NCBI GenBank assembly: GCA_049487715.1
Contig: CP150548.1
Location: 744,001 to 808,000, forward strand
Direction of reading: 5' to 3'
Origin: Pycnococcus provasolii
Taxonomy: Eukaryota; Chlorophyta; Pseudoscourfieldiophyceae; Pseudoscourfieldiales
Length of the DNA stretch: 64,000 nt
Shown here piece by piece: positions 1-9,351 of this stretch (position 1 is its first letter; the number at the start of each line of letters is the position of its first letter). Below the pieces are notes generated by a model, which did not search any database, was not told where the DNA came from, and saw only the letters and a list, made by a program, of their open reading frames with translations. The position numbers and the translations under genes are program-made.

Positions 1-1008
1 GGCGACAGCCACTCGTGTGTTGTCTTCGACGACGGTACCGCCGTGGCGTGGGGAGGTTTCCGCAACTCGTCCGGCCTGTGGGCATTCAGCCCGACGGAAA
101 AGGTCGCGTGGAGGCCACGTCGCATTTATGTGCCTAAGCAGGGTGACGCCACGAGCCGAGCATTCTCGTGTGCCTCGGGACTCGACCACGTTCTGCTGCT
201 CACGCGTGCTGGTCACATCCTCTCCCTCGGCTGCGGCGAGAAGGGACGGCTCGGTCGTCTGCCAGAACCGGAGACGGAGAGCGACGATCCGAAGGGCGAC
301 GTCGCTTATAAAATGCGTTGCCTGGTGCCTGGTCGAGTGACACTCCCCACGGGAGCGTCTGCTATCAGCCGCGTGGGGTGCGGTTCGTTCACGAGCTACG
401 CGATTTGCCGCGACGGGCGAGCGTACGCGTGGGGCATCAACAACTACGGGCAGCTCGCCGTGAGCGCCGCGGCTGCACAGAAGGGGACGAGCGCTGAGGC
501 TTTGACACGGCTCCAAGCGGCGAACGAGCTTGATCGCTGCGTCGAGGGCCCATTCTACTATCCCGTTCCGTGCGATGAGCTCTCATTACGAAATTTGGAG
601 GTTCTGAATGCCACGGGTGGGGAGCACCACACGCTGTTCACCTGCCGCGGTGCATCGGGACCAGAGATGTATGCCGCCGGTCGTCCCGCGTACGGCCGCC
701 TGGGCTCCTCAGAGGTGGACGCGTCGAAGGATGCGTTCGTGGGAGTGCCCGTCCGTGTGAGCACGCCTTCCGGAGTGCGCGTCGTCGGCGCCGGCGCAGG
801 AACGACCGTGAGCGGTGCGGTTGCGGAAGACGGGTCGATGTACGTTTGGGGCGACGGCGACAGCGGCCTGCTTTGCCGTTCGTCGAGCTCCTCGAAGGAG
901 GGCGACGCAAATACGCCCGAGCTGGTGGACTTGCCCAAGTCCATGACAAAGGCGGCCGTTTGCTCGGTGGCGTTTGGCGGCATGCACGGTGCGCTATTGG
1001 CGAGGTAG
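1..1008 (+). CDS. RCC1-repeat (beta-propeller) protein, 5' end outside window
   Basis: The frame is open from the first base and ends with TAG, so the N-terminus lies upstream. The visible 335 residues carry at least four degenerate RCC1 blades. Each has the family pattern of a Gly-rich 'G..H..' strand followed by an 'AWG..N..GQLG' type turn: 'GDSHSCVVFDDGTAVAWG' at the very start, 'SYAICRDGRAYAWGINNYGQ' around residue 135, and 'VSGAVAEDGSMYVWGDGDSG' near residue 275. RCC1 propellers serve as Ran exchange factors, ubiquitin-ligase partners or scaffolds. Nothing visible here identifies this copy as the Ran GEF, so only the fold is called. Confidence 0.85.
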   Translation, partial: GDSHSCVVFDDGTAVAWGGFRNSSGLWAFSPTEKVAWRPRRIYVPKQGDATSRAFSCASGLDHVLLLTRAGHILSLGCGEKGRLGRLPEPETESDDPKGDVAYKMRCLVPGRVTLPTGASAISRVGCGSFTSYAICRDGRAYAWGINNYGQLAVSAAAAQKGTSAEALTRLQAANELDRCVEGPFYYPVPCDELSLRNLEVLNATGGEHHTLFTCRGASGPEMYAAGRPAYGRLGSSEVDASKDAFVGVPVRVSTPSGVRVVGAGAGTTVSGAVAEDGSMYVWGDGDSGLLCRSSSSSKEGDANTPELVDLPKSMTKAAVCSVAFGGMHGALLAR

Positions 1009-1430
1009 TGACCAAACCGTAAATGATGATGGAGTAACGATTGTTTGTTTGTTATTTTTCTAAATTTTGCATATACATGTACAGTATGGCAGACACGTGA
1101 TTAGATGGTCCGTGTGGATATGGAAAGTGAAATGGGCTGGTTCCGGCTGTCACACCGACTACCTTACGGATGTGTCGTACCGGCGCATCCCATGACGACG
1201 AGAAAAGAGCACATTCTCGTCATAGCAGCCATGGGCAACAGAGCCGAAGCGCGCCAAGAAGAAAGGTTTGAGAGAAAGGTTCACATGTATGTAACTTCAT
1301 GTACGGTATTTACTTTTACAAAGTTCTTGTCGAAGGCCTCATGGATTTCCCTGTACAGGTGAGGATAATATAGACTAACTCAGGCTCTCAACTTCATTCA
1401 CAAGAAGAAAGTTTAAGAGCTCACCTCAGG
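1009..1430. other. convergent 3' intergenic region
   Basis: This AT-richer stretch separates the stop codons of the RCC1 gene (plus strand) and the SAM/membrane-protein gene (minus strand). It should hold both 3' ends. No coding signal or strong repeat was seen. Confidence 0.6.
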
Positions 1431-3059
1431 TCATACGGTCTCCTCCTCGAACGCGCTTATCGGCGCAAGGTGCGGCGTGCCAGCCTTGTGATTCGATGTT
1501 CTCGGCGTGTGCTCGGACGCTCTTAGGTTCAACGCGATCTCAGGCTCGGGATGCACCTTGTGATACGCCCCCGACGGGGTCGTAGAATGTGGTGTCATGC
1601 CGCCGTGCTTCTTTTGAAAACTCTTCGTGCGACGCAGAGTTTTTGCGCGCGCGCGCCTCGACTTGGTGTCGTGGTTGAGCAAGGCGACACTCGCAAGAAT
1701 GGCGGCGGAGCCAGAATCCTCGTGAGAAGTGGCCACACCTGCGAGTTGCTCCACATCCTCGTTCTCCACCGCAGCCGCTGAGTCCGCCTCCTCGACAGCG
1801 ACGCGTGCATAGCGATCAACAATCTTCACGTCGAAGTCCTTAACATTCATCGTTCTGTACGTGTTATCTGCGACGAGGCGCGTCGCCTCCTCCTCGGTTG
1901 CATGCATATGCCAATCGTCCTCCGCTCCCGGCGGCTCAACTTCCCTGCTCGAAATGAACCCGCCGAATAAGGTCACATTCGAAGTCAAGATGACATTCCT
2001 TAACAGACGAGAAAAACCAATATGCCACACAACTGGTATGAGAAGAACCCAAACTGTCTGCCATACCGTCAGCGGGCTGTCTTTCTTGTACGCCAGTAAG
2101 AACCACTTGAGCGTTTTGATCATCGCGCCATACATCATGAGCTGCATCGATTGGATCGTCGAGTCATTCACAAAGCTCATCGCCTTCTGTGTAAAGCTGA
2201 GCTTCGCAAATAGTGCGAAGTTATTCTCGTGCACGGCGGACACGACATTGTAGAAAACAATCGACAGGAGAGTTCCGAGAGACGAGGAGACCGTGGACAT
2301 TCCGATGAAGAGTAGAAAGACTATGTCGATGCTCTCGTCTGGTGCTTCGCTGTTGAGCATAGCTTCGCTTGTGATTGCGAAAATGAGCACGCCAATCACG
2401 TTGTACATGCTTACGAACCGCAGGTAGTGGTCCTTGCACGACGCGCCGTCCGCGCCCAAGGCCGCGGCGATACATTTGTGCCAGTACAAGCGGTGCTCGG
2501 CACCTCCAAGAAAGTTCTTGTGGATGTACACCCACCAGGCAAATTTGTCCATCCACTCCTTAAGGGTCTTTGCTGCAAGGATTTCGCCATCCGTCAGTGA
2601 GACGGACGTCTCACCATCTTCAAGCGTGTCGCCTGCACCGCCTGGCGTTTGGCTGTTGTCGCGTTGCTTGCTCTGCCTTGCCCATCTTGCTTTTTCGCCC
2701 CTGGCTGTAAGTTGTTTGGTTCTCCCCATGAATCTCGCCTGCTCGACGCGCGACTTGACGCCAAGTTCCGCCCAAGCGTCATGGTTCATGCACAAGAGCG
2801 TTGCGCCGTCAACTCTCGCTTCTCTAGCAGCCTGCACGACATCTCGTGACGCCTCGCACTCCTCTTCGAGCCAGGATACGACACTGTCAACACTCCACTT
2901 CACGAGCAAGGCGGAATTGTCGTGGGTGTCCGTGGTATTACTGTTGTTTGACTTGTTGGCCCGGGCAGCGTCATGTTCATCCACTGAACCTCCTCCTCCT
3001 TGCTGTCTGTGAGCAACGTTGAGCATCGCAAGGACGGCGGCTGTAGCTCCGGCGGCCAT
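1431..3059 (-). CDS. SAM-domain protein with about four membrane helices
   Basis: This is 542 aa from ATG 3059 (good context, ATGGCCGCC); the frame continues upstream only through non-ATG codons. Residues about 1-20 are hydrophobic. A sterile alpha motif domain follows at about residues 50-120, starting 'VKWSVDSVVSWLEEEC' and running to 'LGVKSRVEQARFMGRTK'. About four membrane helices follow: 'VSMYNVIGVLIFAIT', 'DIVFLLFIGMSTVSSSLGTL', 'MMYGAMIKTLKWFLLAY' and 'VWVLLIPVVWHIGFS'. A basic, Ser/Thr-rich cytosolic tail of about 170 aa ends the protein. The acidic end of helix 1, a short loop, and helix 2 ending 'VVSAVHENN' recall the ORAI calcium channel layout, but similarity is weak and the family is not established. 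Confidence 0.6.
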   Translation of the reverse strand: MAAGATAAVLAMLNVAHRQQGGGGSVDEHDAARANKSNNSNTTDTHDNSALLVKWSVDSVVSWLEEECEASRDVVQAAREARVDGATLLCMNHDAWAELGVKSRVEQARFMGRTKQLTARGEKARWARQSKQRDNSQTPGGAGDTLEDGETSVSLTDGEILAAKTLKEWMDKFAWWVYIHKNFLGGAEHRLYWHKCIAAALGADGASCKDHYLRFVSMYNVIGVLIFAITSEAMLNSEAPDESIDIVFLLFIGMSTVSSSLGTLLSIVFYNVVSAVHENNFALFAKLSFTQKAMSFVNDSTIQSMQLMMYGAMIKTLKWFLLAYKKDSPLTVWQTVWVLLIPVVWHIGFSRLLRNVILTSNVTLFGGFISSREVEPPGAEDDWHMHATEEEATRLVADNTYRTMNVKDFDVKIVDRYARVAVEEADSAAAVENEDVEQLAGVATSHEDSGSAAILASVALLNHDTKSRRARAKTLRRTKSFQKKHGGMTPHSTTPSGAYHKVHPEPEIALNLRASEHTPRTSNHKAGTPHLAPISAFEEETV

Positions 3060-3451
3060 GCACGTATATATTTTGCCCGACCGAGCCTCGAGGTGTGACA
3101 CGCACGCACGCGCAGACTACGGGTACCAACTGGGAAACGAGCACCCCCCCGGCCGCGGCCAGAATGCCAATCACAACCTGCCAATCACTGCCAATCACTG
3201 CCAGTTCGGCGACTTCGGCGACTTCGCGGCCCTTTGGTTAATTTTTCTTGTGGATTAAGGTGGTCAAGAATTCCAATAAAGAACTGTAAGGACTACCAAT
3301 GTTGACTCGGCCGACCTAAAGTCTCTAAAGGTTACTCGGCCGCGAAATCTCGCGGCCGGGCAAAGGTGGCCGGCCGGGCAAAGGTGGCCGGCCGGGCAAG
3401 CATCGTCTTCTTGATGTTGACCACCTTCCTTGTTGAGAGATCATAACCACC
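3060..3451. repeat. intergenic with 19-bp GC repeat inside a short inverted repeat
   Basis: A unit like 'GGCCGGCCGGGCAAAGGTG' is repeated about 2.5 times at 3350-3400. It lies between inverted 11-mers AAGGTGGTCAA (about 3258-3268) and TTGACCACCTT (about 3417-3427). This could be a small foldback or MITE remnant in the divergent promoter between the SAM gene and the GDPD gene. Confidence 0.4.
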
Positions 3452-5091
3452 ATGGTGGATGGACGATGGTCAGGATGGATTGTGCACAGATCAGCAGCTG
3501 TTTCTTGGATTGTGGCACATCATCAGTCAGGCACATCCGCCGTGCCATCCATCGTTTTCCTTTTTCTCCTCTTAACGGACGCACGTGCGACGCCAATCGG
3601 CGATACGGCATCCGGTCCCATGGCGTCACGCCGCGGCCACGCGCTATCACCAGCAGGCGCGTACCTGGCACGGCCTCCGAGCGCACCGCAGCATACGACG
3701 CACACAGCTGGAGGCGGCGACAACGCGGGTGGCCAGGGACAGGGGACTGGCACATGGGTGCAAGGCGCGCTCGCGTGGACAGGCGTCGTTGGGGCGTCGC
3801 CGGCCAAAGCGAATAAGGCAAGACAGCGCAAGGATAGCGACGACGTATCGGGAACGCTGCCGCTGCACCACGGCTCTGCAGCGCGAAACGATAGAGGCAT
3901 ATTCGCGTGGAGGAAGAGAAGAGGAGGGGCGAGCTCAAGAGTACGCACCATCCTCATCTTAGGCGCGTTCGCCGCAGCTGCCCTGAACGTATACCTGGTG
4001 CTTCGTGGACTTGGCGCAATCGAACCCATCTTGCGCGCGGTGGGCTGGGACAAGGGCGCTAGAACAGGCGATGCCGATATTCTTGGCGACGATACGCCGA
4101 AGCAGGCTGAAAGAAAGGCTGAGGATAGGCTTGACAAAGGCGAGCCGAGCGACGCCTTTTGCACCGGCGCCAGGCTCAGGGGGTGGGGCGCGCCCGCGCT
4201 CCTCTTGTGTGCGCTCATGGTACCTTTGACAACGTCACGCTCGAGGAGCGCGCGCAGCCGAATACGCTGCTGGCATTCCAGCAGGCACTGGATGCGGGCG
4301 TGAGCTGCGTTGAGGTTGACGCCGCACGCACGATCGACGGCGAGCTGCTTGTGCTGCACCGACGCGAGCTGGGTCGTTATCTGCCCGCCGATGAGATGAG
4401 AAGACAGGTGTGCGAATTCACGAAGCGTGAGATCATGGATCTCACTCGAGGCGGTGCACACAACCTCCCCCCGCTTAATGTCGCGACGGTGTACGACGCA
4501 CTGCACCTGTCGCTTAGCCATCGGCTCGGTGGCGTGTCTCGTGCGATTGTAGATCTGAAAGTCTGCGAGGGCGACAACGGCATTGAGCTCGATGCGAGGG
4601 AGCTCGTGCGCGACGTCGTTCTCACGCTTAGGCGTGTTGGCTGCGGGAGTCGCTGCCTCGTCTGGGCGAAGAGCGACGAAGCGGTGGCACGAACGAAGAG
4701 TGTCGACGACCTCACGCAGACGGGATACGTGGTGATGAACCACACCGCGAGCAGCCTTTCGACTGGACACGACGTGACGATTCGTGGCATGGCCGTGCCT
4801 GAGGGCCACACGAACCAGCGTGGGCTTGACTGGACTCAGCTGGGCCGTTCGGAGGTGGTTGCAATGTACTACGGCACGTTAGATGCCGCCCGTCTGGCTG
4901 AGGTGCATCGGCACGGCAAAGAGCTGTACGCTTGGGTTGCGAACGATGCGCCGTCGATGACGCACTGCCTCGACCATTTCGTGGATGGCGTGGTGACGAA
5001 TCACCCAGCGCGTCTGATGGCTGCCCGCGACATTCGCCTGGCAGCTTGCCGCGCGCGCTACCGAGCCAACACCCCGGATGATGGTGGGTAG
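3452..5091 (+). CDS. membrane-anchored glycerophosphodiester phosphodiesterase-like protein (frame change inside)
   Basis: Two reading frames make one gene. The first (ATG 3452 to about 4180) gives a low-complexity N-terminus and one membrane segment, 'TILILGAFAAAALNVYLVLR'. The second (about 4180-5091) is the GDPD TIM barrel: 'PLVCAHGTFDN' replaces the usual HRG/HG start, followed by 'PNTLLAFQQALDAGVSCVEV', 'TIDGELLVLHRREL' and a C-terminal 'GVVTNHPARL'. GDPDs hydrolyse deacylated glycerophospholipids to glycerol-3-phosphate and an alcohol. The frames meet near a G-run at 4178-4186. A phase-0 intron 4040..4179 (GTGGGC...CTCAG) fits arithmetically, but the donor is weak and the DNA it would remove looks coding, so an indel is equally possible. 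Confidence 0.72.
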
Positions 5092-5549
5092 GAATGACTT
5101 GCACTGACTCTGAATTGTCCCGAATGTTTTCTTCAGAAAATTATGTAGCGTACTTATCATATTTGCTTGTGTACTGTAATAACACTCCAGGATTTTTCTT
5201 TTGGTGTTCAACGCAACGCACGATCGATTCGAACGAGCAGTTTTGTCAGGCAATGCGTGTGCAAAGCTCGAGCGCACGCGACTATCTATAGTCGAGTTGA
5301 TACCTAACCTTAAGCGGCAGGAATCCCTCCATGTATAGTCTATAGACTACGAGTGGTTGCCCTGAGCTCACCACCACCAAACACGCGTGGAGCGCTAGCA
5401 AGCCAGGCTGGCTCGCTCGGGTAAGTTCCTGGCAAGGAGAGAACGAAGACGTGAACCAGGGTTGGGGGGGGCCACCCCACCCCCCCCCTGAGATTTCCCC
5501 CCCTTTTCTCGTGAAGGTTTTTTTTGTGTGTTTTTTTTTTTTTTTTCCC

Positions 5550-5581
<32 letters not shown>

Positions 5582-5594
5582 AACCAAAAAAAAG

Positions 5595-5646
<52 letters not shown>

Positions 5647-5865
5647 GGTGAAGACGAGCGTGAATGAGAGCGTGCAAATAAATACCCTTATTAGGACAGG
5701 TTGGGGATACCGGTTTGATCCCCGGGTTGATTTTTTTGTTGCCAGGGAAGGCAACGAAGTTCTGCCCGGGGCCCCCTGGGGGAGGTGACGTCGTAAACCC
5801 TTGAAGGAAGTTTTCGGGCTCCTTCCGGCCTTTTCCATATTATTTTCCAGGTATTGTTTTTCAGC
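5092..5865. repeat. intergenic with a long poly(T)/poly(A) tract
   Basis: A T-run, CCCC and then a nearly pure A tract occupy about 5517-5643, flanked by C/G homopolymers (5461-5512). The region lies upstream of cytochrome c. Homopolymer lengths this extreme are error-prone in assemblies. The remainder shows no gene. Confidence 0.7.
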
Positions 5866-6693
5866 ATGTCGTCGTTCGCCGAAGCGCCTGCGGGTGACGC
5901 CGCCAAGGGTGCGAAGATCTTCAAGACCAAGTGTACGTGATGGTTTTATTTGATCTTGCTCTTGTGTTTGCTTTTGTGTTTGTATTTGTGTTTGGTTGAC
6001 TTGGTTTGGGTTGCTTGTGGTTGGTTCACGGGTTGCTTGTGGTTGGTTCGTGGGTATCGTATGTTTCACTTTTTTTTTACGTTTTTTTGTTACGTTTCTA
6101 ATGCCCTTTGTCGCTCGAGCTTTGTGCGCGCTCTCATCTTGCTGGTCGGTCTTTGCCTTATATAAGCTGCGTGGTGGGGGTGGTGACGTCTTGGTACCAG
6201 TACGTGGGCGGGTCACTTTTTGGTCATGGCGGCGGGCGGCGGCGGCACCCCGCAGTTGTCGGCATGCGGGACGCTCCAACAAACAACACACACGAGGCAA
6301 GCAAGGATCTACGCACGGCGTACGCGAAACCGTCCCACTTGTCACTGTGGATAGTTTGGAACCAAAAGAATCTTACACTACGAGAAAGAGGAACTAACAA
6401 ATTCACATGCCACTTCTACAGGCGCGCAGTGCCACGTTGCAGAGAAGGGTGGAGGACACAAGCAGGGCCCGAACCTGGGAGGACTCTTTGGACGACTCAG
6501 CGGAACAACGGCTGGATTCAGCTTCTCCAAGGCCAACATCGACGCCAAGGTTACGTGGGGCGAGGATACGTTGTACGACTACCTGCTGAACCCGAAGAAG
6601 TACATGCCGGGAACGAAAATGGTGTTTGCGGGACTGAAGAAGCCGCAGGAGCGCGCCGATCTGATCGCCTACATGAAGAACGCGACGGCGTAA
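5866..6693 (+). CDS. CYTC: cytochrome c (one intron)
   Basis: Join 5866..5932 and 6422..6693. The 489-nt intron starts GTACGT and ends CTACAG, and it splits the first haem-binding cysteine codon (T|GC). The 112-aa product begins '[19 protein letters not shown]' and has the haem motif CAQCH. The distal part has '[18 protein letters not shown]', including the methionine haem ligand, and ends '[10 protein letters not shown]'. The N-terminal extension ('FAEAPAGD') and the '[15 protein letters not shown]' block are typical of plants and green algae. It carries electrons from complex III to complex IV in the mitochondrial intermembrane space. Length matches the family exactly, which supports the splice sites. 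Confidence 0.97.
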
Positions 6694-7145
6694 GAAAGCG
6701 TGCGCAGCAAGCGAACGTATAAGGTATCGGGAAGACACTTGTGCTCTGTGTTACAAAACGCGAACGAAGTGTGTCGTTGAGGATTAACATGTTTCATCCT
6801 GCGGTGTGTGTTGTTTGTTGGTGGTATGAAAGGTGGCGGCGGGATGCCCGTTAGAATCTCATTTTCACACACACAAGAAACGCGCCACTCCCAAAGTACA
6901 CGTGAAAAACATGAGAGCCTCAAGAGGAAGGCAGTAGATAGGTTTGTTTCACCACGAAGTGATTCACTCTGACTCCTGACACAAGGTACATCCATATCGT
7001 ATCATCCTCGGCAACTGTTCACATGTCTCCTCCCACCAAAAACACAACAAAATCGTCACAGCAAGAGACAAATAAGACCAACGCACCGTAAAGAAAAAAT
7101 TTAACGACGCGTTTCCGCAAACGCAACTTAGAATGATCGCGTCTC
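6694..7145. other. convergent 3' intergenic region
   Basis: This lies between the stop of cytochrome c and the minus-strand stop of the P5CR gene. It is AT-rich, without repeats or coding signal, and probably contains both 3' UTRs. Confidence 0.6.
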
Positions 7146-7970
7146 TCACATTCGACTCATTTCGCGCGCGCGGTCAGCGGCGGCATTCACACCCTCGATG
7201 AAGGCACTTCTCACTCCGTTCTTTTCCAGAGCACGAACACCCGCAATGGTGGTGCCACCTGGGGAGCACACGTTGTCCTTAAGAGCACCAGGGTGCTGTC
7301 CCGTCTCGAGGACCATCTTAGCTGCACCCATCACAGTCTGTGCGGCGAGCGGGAGAGCGACGTCGCGTGGAAGGCCAGCCGCGACTCCGCCGTCAGCCAT
7401 CGCCTCGATCGCGAGGTACACATACGCAGGGCCCGATCCAGAGAGACCGGTGACAGCGTCAAGGAGGTTTTCGGGTACCTTTCGAATGACGCCAATGGCG
7501 CCGAATAGCTCCTCGACGCGCTTGCCGTTCGCCTCGCTTACGTGCTTTCCTGCGGCATAGGCACACGCTGCGGCACCGACGAGGCAAGGTGTGTTGGGCA
7601 TGACACGAACGCACGGGACTTTCGACGACTTGCACGCCGCCGCCTCGATCTTCTCGAGCGGAACGCCTGCGGCGATGGAGACGATGAGCTGGTCGGGGGA
7701 GAGGTCCCCAGACGTCTCCTCGAGCACCGTCGACACGTAGTTGGGCTTCACGCTCACGAACACCGTCTCGCTCGCCCGCACGACTTCCCCGTTGGTCGTG
7801 ACAGCTTTTGCGCCAAACTCCTCGAACACCTGTCGCCTGACTTCCCACGGGTCGTACGCTGTGATATCTTCTGGTTTGCAGAGTCCCGCCTTGACAAATC
7901 CGCGCGCCATGGCCTCAGCCATTTGCCCCGCTCCAAGGAACCCGATGGTACCAGGTCTAACAGGCGACAT
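7146..7970 (-). CDS. P5CR: pyrroline-5-carboxylate reductase
   Basis: 274 aa from ATG 7970. The enzyme catalyses the last step of proline synthesis, NAD(P)H-dependent reduction of P5C. The Rossmann motif is at the N-terminus ('IGFLGAGQMAEAMARGF'). It is followed by 'VFVSVKPNYVSTVL', 'SIAAGVPLEKIE', 'VRVMPNTPCLVG', the substrate-binding 'TGLSGSGPAYVYL' and the C-terminal signature 'DNVCSPGGTTIAG'. Length equals the usual 270-280 aa. In-frame DNA just upstream (to about 8051) would encode an Arg/Ser-rich, transit-like stretch but contains no ATG before a stop. It could be part of a spliced 5' exon; without it the enzyme is cytosolic. Confidence 0.95.
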   Translation of the reverse strand: MSPVRPGTIGFLGAGQMAEAMARGFVKAGLCKPEDITAYDPWEVRRQVFEEFGAKAVTTNGEVVRASETVFVSVKPNYVSTVLEETSGDLSPDQLIVSIAAGVPLEKIEAAACKSSKVPCVRVMPNTPCLVGAAACAYAAGKHVSEANGKRVEELFGAIGVIRKVPENLLDAVTGLSGSGPAYVYLAIEAMADGGVAAGLPRDVALPLAAQTVMGAAKMVLETGQHPGALKDNVCSPGGTTIAGVRALEKNGVRSAFIEGVNAAADRAREMSRM

Positions 7971-8503
7971 ATCCGAATTCGCTGCTGCTGCTGATACTGC
8001 TCTCACAAATGAACGAGAAGGATGACGACAAGGACGACCCGCTAATGACAATGATGATGGTGAAGTCTTGATTCTGAAGTCCTAAACCCTTTCCCCAGCC
8101 CGTATAATCCAACTGTAAGAGGGAACGAAATCGCGACAAATGACGACGACGTATCACCACCACCACGAAAAAGATAAGAAGCTCTCGAGATAAGCGGTTG
8201 GGGATGGGGATGGGGAGAAATACTGTAAGAGGGCGCAAAACACCCCCCCGGGCAGCCGGGCGGGGCGGCGGCGGCGCGGACCCCGTGCTTCCTAAAGGTA
8301 GTAACCCTAGTCGGGCCAACCACACTATTCCGTATAACCCTAACCCCATAACCCTAACCCTACGATAGTTCTTTCTCTTTCCCGTCATCCGTTAAGTTCA
8401 TCATCCGTTTAAGTTCATCATCCGTTAACTTCATCCATCCGTTTAAAAGTTCATATCACCCGTCGTTATATTTATGTAATACAGTTGATTTCCTACCTTT
8501 ACA
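7971..8503. repeat. divergent intergenic region with telomere-type repeats
   Basis: Interrupted CCCTAA units occur at 8335-8362, between the minus-strand P5CR and the plus-strand GltS-like remnant. A short tandem 'CATCCGTTTAAGTTCAT' type repeat follows at about 8386-8450. No gene is evident. Confidence 0.6.
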
Positions 8504-8906
8504 GTGATGGCGCCCTCTTCATCTTCATCTTCGTCTTCAGCGACGGCCTCAAGCTCCGGGCACGTCTTCGACTCAACGGCGGCGTTCGGCCTTTTAATTA
8601 AGCCTCCTTTTATTGATGGGACACGCAACGCGAACGCTCGTAACCCCCATACGCGCACTGCACATACCCTCGTCTGTCGTCGCGGGACTCCTTGGACTCG
8701 CCGCCATCAATACCTTACCACCCATCATACCAGGTCTTGAAGAGTTCGCGCACAACACAGCATTCTCAGCAAGGCGGTGGCGACCTTTCGAATCTACTAT
8801 CAGGCCGCTTTTCGCTGGCGTCCGGCGTGAGAGCTCCACTTGCGACTTGTTGTCGTTGTTGTCGTCGCCAACGCCACCAACCGTGCATCAACGTGATGAC
8901 GACTGA
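8504..8906 (+). pseudogene. remnant resembling the N-terminus of a GltS-type Na+/glutamate symporter
   Basis: From ATG 8507 one frame encodes a Ser-rich start and 'FDSTAAFGLLI'. After a frame change near 8600-8613 the next frame gives 'GHATRTLVTPIRALHIPSS' and then 'VVAGLLGLAAINTLPP'. The order (acidic start, helix, polar linker, 'P.SVVAGLLGL' helix) matches the first two helices of GltS-family symporters, but the remaining roughly 350 residues are absent. A broken or truncated copy is the simplest reading. Similarity is judged by eye and is moderate. A pyrimidine tract ending in ACAG just before the ATG might be an acceptor site. Confidence 0.35.
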
Positions 8907-9351
8907 AGAGTCACACATGTGCCTGGGAAGGTGGAAACATGATAGCCAGTAATCAGGTGCATCCCATGACGTCATGACTACCTCCGAGTTCCCCGGAGTC
9001 AGCCTGCGGCGCTATAGACCAAGGGCCCATTGAACGGCTGTCTGCAATGGTGAGGCAAGAGACGCTGCTCCCGCGACGCGAGGGAAGGAAAGGCCGGTTC
9101 CCGGTGAAAGAAAGGAGGGACGAGGGGCGACGAGGGCGAGAACCTGTGACCCGGTAGTACTACGATAGTCCTACTAATGGGCATAATGGCGTTGATGGGT
9201 CGCTCCTCAGATCGGCGGTCCGATGACTCCTCCTGTCCGACCTGTCCGATGCGTTGCGCCGATGCCTCGACCTCCAGTCACCAGTGGGGTACCACGGGTC
9301 CCACTGCAGGTTGTCGTCGACGTCCTCCCCTCTCTTACAAGTTACAAAGTT
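8907..9351. other. intergenic, no gene seen
   Basis: GC-moderate DNA containing the motif GACCCGGTAGTACTACGATAG at about 9148-9168, a form of which recurs elsewhere in this window. No convincing ORF was found. Confidence 0.5.

Noticed and set aside
3523-4809. 428-aa minus-strand frame
   Set aside because: It is the antisense shadow of the GDPD gene; the plus strand shows family motifs.
5395-6345. 316-aa minus-strand frame opposite cytochrome c
   Set aside because: It is held open by the poly(T)/poly(A) tract and crosses the cytochrome c intron and first exon on the other strand.
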